Assembly: GCA_948144175.1 (NCBI GenBank)
Contig: CANXME010002654.1
Span: 310,001-374,000 of the forward strand
Direction of reading: 5' to 3'
Origin: Closterium sp. NIES-65
Lineage: Eukaryota > Streptophyta > Zygnematophyceae > Desmidiales > Closteriaceae
Length of the DNA stretch: 64,000 bases
In this document: piece after piece, positions 10,801-18,812 of the stretch
Numbering within the stretch: position 1 is the first letter of the stretch
Layout of the letters: each line of letters opens with the position of its first letter
Notes under the pieces: model-generated
What the model was told of the DNA's origin: nothing
Database searches by the model: none
The model's input: the letters and a program-made list of their open reading frames with translations, nothing else
Translations under genes and position numbers: made by a program

Positions 10801-12417
10801 CTTGAGGATAGGAAGGAGGACTTTGAGTGTTTTGCAGCTGCTGTACCTCATCTCGTGTCCATGTTGATTGCACCTGAGGGAGACCCGGATGCACCAGACA
10901 TCCCAACCCCGCGCTCTTATGCAGAGGCGTTTGAGGGTCCCTACTCCTCTCAGTGGCAGTCAGCCGTGGACGCAAAGATGGCATCCTGGAAGTCCACAGG
11001 CACTTATGTCGACGACGTTTCCCCACCTAGGGCGAACATCGTTAGTGGCATGTGGATTTTCAAGGTGAAGCGACCGCCGGGTTCTCCGCCTGTCTTCAAG
11101 GCGCGTTACGTTGCACGAGGCTTCAGTTAGCAATAGGTAGTTGACTTCTTCTAGACTTTCTCCCCTACCCCGAAGATGACCATTCTTTGGGTTCTGCTGC
11201 ACGTCTCCGCTCAGCGTGACTACGAGCTTCACTCTCTTGACTTCAGCACTGCTTTCTTGCAGGGCAGCTTGCACGAGGAGATCTGGCTTCACTGGGTCGT
11301 TTCCTACTGTTACCTAGTGGAGCCTCAGACGGCCAATCTACTGTCTCCGCCAGGCGCCTCACGAGTGGCACGACACACCGAGGACGACGCATGCGGCTCT
11401 TGGGTTTGCTCCTTCGACTTCTGACCCGTCGCTGTTTCTGCGCACCGACACTTTGCTGCCGCCGTTCTACATCTCCGTGTACCTTGACGACTTGGTCTTT
11501 GCCACTGCTGACACTGAGGGACTCGCCCACGTGAAGTCGGAGCTGCAGAAGTGACACATGTGCACAGACCTGGGAGAGCTGCGCAGCTATCTTGGCTTGC
11601 AGATCACACGGGACAGAGCACGGGGCACCACTATCCTGACTCAGTCACACAGGGTGCAGCAGGTCCTTCAACGCTTCCGCTTCACGTTACTCCGCGCCAC
11701 AGTCCACTCCTTTGCATACCGGTCAGTCGCTCTCAGCTCTGCCTTCGGATGAGTCCGTAGAGCCAAGTGGCCCGTATCCAGAGCTTGTAGGCTGCCTCAT
11801 GTACCTGATGACATGCACTCGACCTGACCTTGCTTACCCTCTTAGCATCCTCGACGTTGCGCCCGGAAGACACCAACCAGAGCACTAGGAGGCCGTCAAG
11901 AGGGTGTTGTGCTACTTGTGCAGTACGTCGGGCATGGGGCACTGGTCACATAGACGCTTCTTGGGTTGACGACTTGGCTACGCAGCGGTCGTCACAGGGA
12001 GACACCTTCAGTCTTGGCTCCGGCTCTGTTTCTTCGCGGTCTACTTACTCATCTTCTGTTCTCAGTTCCAGTTGTGAGGCTGAGATCTACACAGAGGCCA
12101 TGGCTGCAGTGGAGTCGACCTACCTGCTGACCGACTTGGGCGAGCCGCCTCGTTCTCCTCCAGTTCTGTACGTCGACAACAAGGCCATGATCGCCTTGTT
12201 TCAGGAGCACACACTGGAGCACAGGACGAAGCACATCGCTCTACGTTACTTCCTTGCTCGAGAGTTGCAGCAGTGTGGACAGCTTCGTCTTGTTTACGTG
12301 ACCTCTCGAGCCAACACTGCTGATATCTTCTCCAAGGCACTTCAGCCTTGTAATCATTAGCGTTTCTATACTGTTGTAGGACTTGTGCCTACTTGGCCTC
12401 ATGTGCTCACTTCTTGA
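7803..12417 (+). pseudogene. A2 gag-pol pseudogene
   Basis: Gag starts MATLSVLTFE as in A3 and A4 but is cut after about 35 codons: most of Gag is deleted and the frame resumes near 7950 in the C/H-rich domain (LYVIRT, CGKLH, then DAILAAIYA). The protease keeps HTFTLDSSAS, with Gly lost from the DSGA active site. Only the last third of integrase remains (TFTLPASPQ, stop, NGVAERR at about 8880-8920), so the two catalytic Asp residues are gone. The IN-RT linker (9310-10300) is repetitive and frameshifted. RT (10900-11800) has several stops and indels and no usable YVDD. RNase H (11830-12360) lacks a block after the chain start. The frame ends VLTS at 12417. The copy is dead, and the pattern is of many small lesions rather than one large rearrangement. 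Confidence 0.88.
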
Positions 12418-12646
12418 CTTTGCTTGTACTGTGATCTATATGCTTATACCTGCATGCTTGCCCTTGCTAGGTTTTAATCACTGTTCTGCTTGTTTTGCTT
12501 TATATTATTCCGCATATGAACTGGCCTTGTGGCCATTTGCTTATGCTCAGAGTGTGTGGTGACTTCGTCATCCACCCTGAGCTTGCTTTGTTTTTCTTGA
12601 CTGGTCTTTTGACCTCATATTCTCCCCCACTTTGCCTATGGTGGTG
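12418..12646 (+). other. A2 3' untranslated region and polypurine tract
   Basis: It contains the family A block with GTGTGTGGTGACTTCG followed by ATCCACCCTGAGCTTG (about 12550-12585). It ends CCCCCACTTTGCCTATGGTGGTG before the LTR. No gene. Confidence 0.75.
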
Positions 12647-12769
12647 TGTCAGACTCATATGCTACATGTTGTGTAGGTTGTGGTGGGATAGCCCATATGG
12701 GGTACAACCCAATTAGGGTTTACTACTTGTACTCCTGCATGCTGCTAGTTCATTCATTCTCGTTCATTC
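12647..12769 (+). repeat. A2 3' LTR, 3' end clipped
   Basis: It starts TGTCAGACTCATATGC and keeps GGGGTACAACCCAATTAGGG. The last eight bases of the LTR/target junction are lost through a TGCT repeat, leaving TGCTA (12770-12774) as the target duplication. Confidence 0.85.
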
Positions 12770-12803
12770 TGCTAATGATCTACACTAGTATAGTGTAGTC
12801 TCA

Positions 12804-12829
12804 GAATCCCAACCACTAGACCATTGGGA
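12804..12829 (-). other. tRNA-like 5' half (A box region)
   Basis: The minus strand reads TCCCAATGGTCTAGTGGTTG and continues GGATTC, resembling the acceptor 5' strand, D arm and A box of a tRNA-Glu-like gene. No matching anticodon arm or B box (GGTTCRANNCC) follows; instead there is a hairpin (CTACACTA-GTA-TAGTGTAG, 12780-12798). It may be a truncated tRNA, a tRNA-derived SINE head, or chance. Confidence 0.3.
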
Positions 12830-13511
12830 TAAAAGGGCTTATTTCAGTAGCGGGTCAGTGCGCCCATAACCCCCCAGGCAAACGTGCCTGTAACCCTTCC
12901 CTAGGATCGATCGGGGATCACCAGTGGACCTCTGACATGTAGTTCTAGCACTACATATGTTTATTGGAGCAACCCGAATTAACCTCAATTCTAGCACCAT
13001 TATAGAGTATAAGCGCCTTTGTCTGTATTGTTTTTGTTTTTGTTTTTTTATGAAACATCTGTAACGAAACACACATTTTTCGTCCCGAATTTCAGTGGCC
13101 TTCACCCTCGCGCGACTCACTTCATGCGCGTCTAGTCATAATGATTTGTAACAGGGAAAACAAGACTCATTCTGACTCTGTGTGTTGGCACGGAATCTAT
13201 CTGTCAACTTACGCAAGATTCTCATTCACAACCTCGCTATTTTGACTCGATTTAAATCACAAGAGCGAGATGAACACTTTGATGTCAAAACATTAAATTT
13301 CATATATGTCATTATATATTTCTCGGCGCTTATAAATTTACTCAATTATAATCCCATCCCCCTAAAAAATCATGTTTTATTATAACCTCCCATGGGGGCC
13401 TATCCGAGTGGTGATGGTACATGACTATTCTATGTCGTTTCGTATTCCTTTGCATTTCCTATTTAAGCTCGATGTATGTATGCTATTATCAATCTCAGTC
13501 AATTACATTCA
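12830..13511. other. Unassigned AT-richer spacer
   Basis: I find no coding region or LTR pair. It holds a short hairpin (ACATGTAG...CTACATATGT near 12936-12961) and an AT-rich part at 13180-13500. It could be host intergenic DNA or the eroded LTR of an unknown element. Confidence 0.4.
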
Positions 13512-13635
13512 CTCAGACATATATGCTATAGCCTATGTAGGCTGTAATGGGGTAGACAATTGGGGGTACAGCTTTTCTAGGGTTTCATACTTGTACCTTT
13601 CACATTCCTAGTCAACACATTCCTCATTCTTCACA
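13512..13635 (+). repeat. A3 5' LTR
   Basis: It has the family A LTR core (GGGGTACAGCTTTTCTAGGG) and ends TTCTTCACA directly before the primer-binding site. The extreme 5' TG is mutated. Confidence 0.8.
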
Positions 13636-13653
13636 TGGTATAGAGCGGGTTCC
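13636..13653 (+). other. A3 primer-binding site
   Basis: TGGTATAGAGCGGGTTCC abuts the LTR end and is one base shorter than the TGGTATCAGAGC consensus. Confidence 0.7.
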
Positions 13654-13739
13654 CTTGTGGGACCGTTTCTTCCTAGGGCCCACCTTCGATTTTTTTTTTT
13701 AGCCTGCCCGAAGCGCGCTTCGCGTCCTGCCCTAAAATT

Positions 13740-14450
13740 TCGCGGCCCTTTAGTGGCCTGCCCCGTCACGGCCCCTTAGTGGCCCCTTCACGGCCCCTTT
13801 AGCGGCCCCTTCGCGGCCCCTTCACGAACCCTTCGCGGCCCTTCGCGGCCTCCTCTTAAAACCCTTCGCGGCCCCTTCGCGGCCCTTCGCGGCCCCTCTC
13901 ACGGCCCTTTGCGGCCCCTTTGCGGCCCTTCGCAGCCCCTCTCACGGCCCTTCGCGGCCTCTTCGCGGCCCTTCGTGGCCCCTCTCGCGGCTCTTCGCGG
14001 CCCGCCGTAGCCGCCCTGCCGCCCCGTTGCCGCCGCCCCAGCAGCAACTGCCGTCGCCCCTGCTGCCACCGTAGCGGCCCTGCCGCCTCGTCCTCCGCGT
14101 CCCTGCAGCAGTTGCCGTCCCTGTAGCAGCGGCCGTCCTTGCAGCAGCTGCCGTCCCTGCATCAACGGCCGTCCCTGCAGCAGCTGCCGTCGCCGTCCCT
14201 GCCGCAACAGCAGTTGCCACCGTAGCGGCCCTGCTGCCGCGGCCGAGCCGCCGCCGCCGCTGCGGTCCCTGCTGCCCCGGCCCTGACCTGCAGCCGAGCC
14301 GCGGCCCTACCCTGCTGCCCAGTTACGGCCCCGACCCTCCCGGCGCACCGCGGCCCTGCCACTCCGGTCGCAGCCACCCTACCCACTCGCCTCTGGTAAG
14401 CGCCCTGCCGAGCCGTGCCCCTCTAGCCGAGTCGCACTGCCGCTCCTGCT
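13740..14450 (+). repeat. A3 leader GC-rich tandem repeats
   Basis: Two arrays are visible: one built on TTCGCGGCCC of roughly 10-12 bp (13740-13995) and one built on GCAGCAGCTGCCGTCCCTGC of roughly 20-30 bp (14040-14220). They occupy the same leader position as the unrelated arrays of A2 and A4. Confidence 0.8.
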
Positions 14451-14473
14451 GCTAGCCTACTGCTGCTACTGTC

Positions 14474-15296
14474 ATGGCTAGTCCCAATGTGCTTACATTT
14501 GATGCTGAGGGTCGAGCTGTCGACTTTAAGGTCTGGGTCGATGATATGCAGCTTTTCCTGCAGTGCGATCGCAACGACGGTCTCTCATTGTTCGATCTTA
14601 CGTCTGGCGCCTCTGCTGCCCCTACTGCCGATGCTGACAGTACTGTTCGTTCACAGTGGACCACACGCGATGCTGTTGCCCGTCTTGCTGTGCATAGTCA
14701 CCTACCGTCCTCTGAGCGCACGCATTTTAGTCAGTACAAGAGTGCTAAGACCTTGTACGACGCTGTAGTTGCACGCTACTCTTCCCCTGCCACTGCTGCC
14801 CTTAGTCGCCTCATGCTGCCGTACCTGTTCCCTGACCTCGCCGCCTTTCCCACAGTCGCTGACCTCATTACACACCTCCGCACTAGTGACACCCGCTACC
14901 GCGCTGCGCTTCCTGGTGAGTTCTCCGCCAAGAACCCCCCCCCCCCCCCCCATGTACATCACCCTCTACTACCTAGTCACCCGGCTCCCTGACTCCCTTC
15001 GCTCGATCAGGGACCACTTCCTCTCTGTTTGCCCCACCAAACTCACCGTTGACCTCCTTGAGGAGTGCCTCCTAGCGGCTGAGAAGAGCATAGTTGCTGT
15101 AGGAGCCTCTCGTGGTAGCCCTCGTGCCCCCTTCTTTGAGGGGTGCTCCCCCGTCCCCCTTTTGCCCTCTGTTGCCTGTGCTGCTGCTATCGACCTCCTA
15201 GAGGCTGAGAAGAGCATAGTCGCTGTAGGAGCCTCTCGTGGTGACCCTCGTGCCCCCTTCTTTGAGGGGTCCTCCCCCGTCCCCCTTTTGCCCTCT
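14474..15296 (+). pseudogene. A3 Gag, frameshifted and truncated
   Basis: The ATG at 14474 opens MASPNVLTFDAEGRAVDF, matching the A4 Gag start. The capsid part continues through HLPSSERTHFSQYKSAKTLY and PDLAAFPTVADLITHLR. A poly-C run at about 14936-14950, where A4 has a short CCTCCTCCC, shifts the frame, and homology continues in another frame (MYITLYYLVTRLPDSLRS). A 126-bp segment is then tandemly duplicated (15069-15194 and from 15195), repeating the AEKSIVAVGASRG block. The copy ends in LLPSV at 15296. Confidence 0.87.
15069..15296 (+). repeat. 126-bp tandem duplication in A3 gag
   Basis: CTCCTAGCGGCTGAGAAGAG at 15069 recurs as CTCCTAGAGGCTGAGAAGAG at 15195. The offset is 126 bp (42 codons), so the frame is kept. 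The copies differ at a few bases, so the duplication is not recent. Confidence 0.85.
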
Positions 15297-15429
15297 GTAA
15301 CCCGGCGCAACACTAGGCGAGTCGCATTGCCGCTCCTCATTCTTCACACTTTAAACTCTTCCGCTGTAACACTACCCCTGCGATCAACCCTGAGCAATCC
15401 TTCGCTAAGTCTCACTTGGGATTGTAACA
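15297..15429 (+). repeat. C 5' LTR remnant
   Basis: It ends GGGATTGTAACA just before a primer-binding-site-like sequence. The remaining 3' LTR covers the opposite part of the LTR, so the two cannot be aligned. The first part (about 15305-15335) resembles the A3 leader at 14428-14448 (GAGTCGCAYTGCCGCTCCT), so the left edge is uncertain. Confidence 0.5.
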
Positions 15430-15443
15430 TGATACGAGAGCTG
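15430..15443 (+). other. C primer-binding-site-like sequence
   Basis: TGATACGAGAGCTG follows the LTR-terminal ACA and resembles TGGTATCAGAGC with a few changes. It lies 80 bp before the gag ATG at 15524. Confidence 0.5.
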
Positions 15444-15523
15444 CTCATGAATTGTTTGCAACTTCACTTCCGTGAAACTCGCCGGATCAAGATCTGGCGA
15501 GCCGCACACGCTCCAAGACCAAG

Positions 15524-15924
15524 ATGGCCGGAGGACCCGAAGGCCAAGCAAATTTTGACAGCCAAAGGACAAACCAAAACGGCTGCGACAAATGAGGCTT
15601 CAACTACGATCAGCACTGCCGCACGAGAACAGTTATTTTTGCGACTCTCAATTATGGACAAAGATTTCCAAGAGCTGTGCAAAGGCAATGCGAGAACCTC
15701 CTCCCAACCAGCTCAACCAGGACAAACGGCTGTGAAAAGCCGTGATACCGCCGCGCATACCTTAACCCTCGACACAGACAAATCAACATGTGCCCCCCGT
15801 CCAAGTAATGAAGTCATAACTCTGCGCAAGCACGCTTTCTCAGCGTTTCAAAAATTTAGACTCTTGCCGCGTTTGACGGCAAAGATTTTTACACTTGGAG
15901 TTTCGAGCTTGAGCTCCTACAAAC
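15524..15924 (+). pseudogene. C Gag, N-terminal part
   Basis: The likely start MAGGPEGQANFDSQ (ATG 15524-15526) is followed by several stops. In the same region the Copia Gag motif FDGKDFYTWSFELELLQT (about 15868-15920) is clear. E2 splits the gene at CAAAC. Removing E2 and one CAAAC copy joins the motif in frame to TRIYHYFDDSYKKLVEDTED on the other side, which proves that the two Gag parts belong together. Confidence 0.8.
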
Positions 15925-16055
15925 TGTCAAAGTTAGAAGAAAGAAAAAAGGATTGAACTAGCAAGAATGAGGATACAAATAGCAAACCCTAGAAGGGTTG
16001 TACTCGCTATAGAGCACCCCACTACAGGCTAGAACAATAAGATAATATTCTGACA
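15925..16055 (-). repeat. E2 3' LTR
   Basis: On the minus strand it starts TGTCAGAATATTATC and ends CTAACTTTGACA. It is bounded by the polypurine tract on one side and CAAAC on the other. Confidence 0.9.
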
Positions 16056-16165
16056 CACCCCCATAGCCAAAGTGGGGTGTAATCAGCAGAGCAGGCAAAG
16101 CAAAACAAGCTCAGGGTGGATCACAATGTCACCACACATTCTGAGCACAAGTTCAAGAAGAAATA
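16056..16165 (-). other. E2 polypurine tract and family A-like 3' block
   Basis: The minus strand carries CACCCCACTTTGGCTATGGGGGTG beside the LTR, nearly the family A tract. About 50-100 bp inside it has the block with GTGTGGTGACATTGTGATCC followed by ACCCTGAGCTTG, also found in the 3' UTR of A1, A2 and A4. Confidence 0.8.
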
Positions 16166-16734
16166 GTTTAGAGTTCACAATGATAAGCAAAGCTAGTGGT
16201 AGTCACAACGGGCAAGTGAGGAGGAGGAGGGAGAGTGAGGGGAGAGGAGACAGGAGGCGACGGCTGAAGCTGCAGACACACGGGCAACAGGAGGCAGACT
16301 GGCACAGCGGCTACCGGACAGCGCCCGGACTACAGGAGTAACAGGCCCCGCGGCTCAAATAGCGGCGGACGGGCAACAGACCCACGGGCGGCTGGCACAG
16401 CTGGCTACGACTGGGCTACCGGGACAGCGCCCCAGACTACAGGTGCTGCTGACGACAAACTGGCAACCTCCGCTCATCCTCCCGCACACAGTCCCACCCC
16501 CCTGATACACACCCACTGCTACACCACTAGCTCTACTCCCACGCACCCCCCTTAAACCCTAAACCCAGTCTCCCACACAACCACCCCCCTCAGCGACAGC
16601 TGCAGCAGTGGGAGACGAAGGAGGAGGAGGAGAAAGGGAGGAAGGCACACCGACCACCCCCATACCCGCCACCCCACAGCAAGCGGCCCCCTCAGGAGCC
16701 GCGACGGGCGACGGGAATTGGGGGGGAGGGGAGA

Positions 16735-17265
16735 AAAAGGGGGGGGGGGGGGGGGGGGGGGGGGGACGGGGCCGGGGCCGCGACGAGGGGCGGGGCCGGG
16801 ACGGTCGGGGCGGGGCCGCGACATAGGGCGGGGCCGCGACGTAGGGCGGGGCCGCGACATAGGGCGGGGCCGCAACGTTGGGCGGGGCCGCGAAGGTAGG
16901 GCGGGGCCGAGCCGGGCAGGCGCACGGGCGGCGACGGGCCGGGGCAGGGCCGCGACGTAGAGCGGGGCCGAGCCGGGCAGGCGCACGGGCGGCGACGGGC
17001 CGGGGCAGGGCCGCGACGTAGAGCGGGGCCGAGCCGGGCAGGCGCACGGGCGGCGACGGGCCGGGGCAGGGCCGCGACGTAGAGCGGGGCCGAGCCGGGC
17101 AGGCGCACGGGCGGCGACGGGCCGGGGCGGGGCCGCGACGAAGGGGAGAAGCCCGCCGCGCGCCTCGGGGCGCACAGCGGGCAATGAACCGCCGCGCGCC
17201 TCGGGGCGCACGGCGGGCAGAAAACCGCCGCGCGCCTCGGGGCGCACGGCGGGAGGAAAAATTAG
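16735..17265 (-). repeat. E2 internal minisatellites and hairpins
   Basis: A G-run of about 26 bases (from about 16739) is followed by copies of a 19-bp unit GGGGCGGGGCCGCGACGTA. Four copies of a 61-bp unit follow (starts at 16906, 16967 and onward), then three units of a GC inverted repeat with CCGCCGTGCGCC and GGCGCGCGGCGG arms (17150-17260). Apparent Pro/Arg-rich reading frames here come only from the repeats. Confidence 0.85.
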
Positions 17266-17331
17266 CAGCGGAAGCAAGGTGGGGACACACCCACAGGATC
17301 GATCCAGGGGGATCGACCTGCTCTGATAGCA

Positions 17332-17462
17332 TGTCAAAGTTAGAAGAAAGAAAAAAGGATTGAACTAGCAAGAATGAGGATACAAATAGCAAACCCTAGA
17401 AGGGTTGTACTCGCTATAGAGCACCCCACTACAGGCTAGAACAATAAGATAATATTCTGACA
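17332..17462 (-). repeat. E2 5' LTR
   Basis: It matches the other E2 LTR over its 131 bp. The primer-binding site, read as GCTCTGATAGCA on the plus strand, abuts it at 17320-17331. Confidence 0.9.
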
Positions 17463-17467
17463 CAAAC

Positions 17468-18176
17468 AACGCGGATCTATCACTACTTCGACGATTCCTA
17501 CAAAAAACTGGTGGAAGACACCGAAGACGCCAGGGCTCAGTACTACAGCGAGTCCCTCATGGTGTACATTGTGCTGCTACGCAATATGACACCTGCGGAA
17601 CAACTCAGCATTCCCTCCTACAAAGAGAGCGCTCCTCCAGCTCTGGAAGCCTGGAAGAACCTCGTTAAGGTATATCAGCCGAAGCATTCGGTCACCGCCA
17701 GCAGGCTCCTGCAGCAACTCACAGAGACCAAGATGGGGCACGGGGTGAACGCAAATTCATACATTAACTGCTGTCGGAACATTCGTGACCAAATCACGAA
17801 GCATGGAAGCGCCATTTCAGAGGAGATCTTTGTCAACATCGTCCTCCAAGGACTCTGGCTTGAGTCAAAGCCCTGCAAAGCGCTACTCAGACAACGAGGA
17901 ATTATCTTTGAAGCCCCGCTATGCCCCGCCCTCCTGACTGAACAGCAGGACATGGATTCGAGCAGGAAAGGCTCCACGCCACGCCGAGAGCGCCTCGCCT
18001 TCTACACAGACAATCGTGAAGAGCGACGACAGCCACGGCGCCATTACTGCAAAATCTGCAAAGTTTTTGGACACTCAACGGATCATTGCGAATCCCAGTC
18101 TAACTATCGCCACCCAAACTTCACTCACAATAACAATTGGGTTGTTCGACAAGACGCTCGTCATTTTCAGCCTTAG
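17468..18176 (+). pseudogene. C Gag, C-terminal part with CCHC zinc knuckle
   Basis: The frame resumes right after the E2 target duplication and stays open to the stop at 18174-18176. It contains the Copia capsid series (LVKVYQPKHSVTASRLLQQL, ISEEIFVNIVLQGL). A canonical knuckle CKICKVFGHSTDHC (C-x2-C-x4-H-x4-C, about 18048-18090) would bind element RNA. This contrasts with family A, which lacks such a knuckle. The stretch is the best-preserved part of C. Confidence 0.85.
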
Positions 18177-18392
18177 CAACAAGCCTCACGCCCCCCTGCG
18201 CAACACCAATAGCAGCAGCAGACACAAGGACCTCAGACGGGAGCTCCTAGAAACGTGACCGCGAACATGGCGACAAGACGTCGCCCGCGCACTGCTGAAC
18301 CAGATGAGGAAGAAGAACCTTGTGGCGGGCTCATTCAACCTGAAGAAGGGTAAGATTGACGAGGACGAGCAAGATGATGAGGACGAGCAAGA

Positions 18393-18812
18393 TTGGCATC
18401 AGCAAATATAACTGCAGGAAAGTCCACTGCACGATCATTTGTGCTTCGTCCCGTGGGATGGAAAGAGGACGAAGATCCGTCATTTCACAGAAGATGTAAA
18501 GCAACTTTGGTGACTATGCGGCTTGCGCTACTTCTGCTCGACAACAACATCGACAACCATAATACCTGGTACCTGGACAGCTACTGCGGCCAGCACATGG
18601 TGGGATATGTCCGGTATAACTCAAACATCAGTCGCGCCCCCACCACCTACGTCACCGTCGCCAGCAACGAACAATTGCGCGGAAATGCGCAAGGCATCGT
18701 GGTGCTACAAGCCTGGGACAGTAACACACACATCACGTTTAACGACGTGCTCTACGTACGGACCTGCGTTTTAACTTACTGTCGGCAGGACAACTCAGAG
18801 ACTACGGAGTAA
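18393..18812 (+). pseudogene. C protease region
   Basis: After a low-complexity acidic segment the frame reaches TWYLDSYCGQHM near 18570. This is the position of the Copia aspartic protease active site (usually WxxDSGA/C), with Gly replaced by Tyr. The downstream part TYVTVASNEQLRGNAQGIV and FNDVLYV fits the protease flap and C-terminal segment. A frame change follows at about 18780, where SVGQLRDYGV begins in another frame. The enzyme would release Gag and Pol products but cannot be active here. Confidence 0.7.

Larger units (their letters stand above)
6749..12769 (+). mobile_element. A2, degenerate family A Copia element
   Basis: Two family A LTRs (6749-6878 and 12647-12769) bracket a leader, a broken gag-pol and a polypurine tract. 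The five bases before the 5' LTR are TGCTA (6744-6748). The 3' LTR lacks its last bases and runs into TGCTA (12770-12774), which fits an 8-bp deletion between the short repeats TGCTGACA and TGCTA across LTR end and target duplication. The LTRs differ at several positions, so it is much older than A4. The host on both sides is the putative minus-strand LTR remnant. Confidence 0.88.
13512..15296 (+). mobile_element. A3, 5' part of a family A Copia element
   Basis: LTR, primer-binding site, GC-rich leader and gag are present in order, and the element then stops at 15296 where C-element sequence begins. All of PR, IN, RT, RH and the 3' LTR are missing. The first bases of the LTR are also lost (ACTCAGACAT instead of TGTCAGACAT), so no target duplication can be read. 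Confidence 0.85.
15925..17462 (-). mobile_element. E2, non-autonomous LTR element (1,538 bp)
   Basis: Two LTRs (15925-16055 and 17332-17462, 131 bp, identical by eye) flank about 1.28 kb without any retroviral domain. The target duplication CAAAC stands at 15920-15924 and 17463-17467. Read on the minus strand the order is LTR, PBS (TGCTATCAGAGCAGGTCG), GC-rich hairpins, tandem repeats, a short 3' block and a polypurine tract. Such structure is that of TRIM/small LARD elements, which need proteins supplied by an autonomous relative. Identical LTRs mean recent insertion. Confidence 0.92.

Noticed and set aside
16552-17392. Proline/arginine-rich frames in E2 (and equivalents in E3 22358-23278 and E1 44672-45465)
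   Set aside because: They are translations of GC minisatellites; E copies share no conserved frame and repeat numbers differ.
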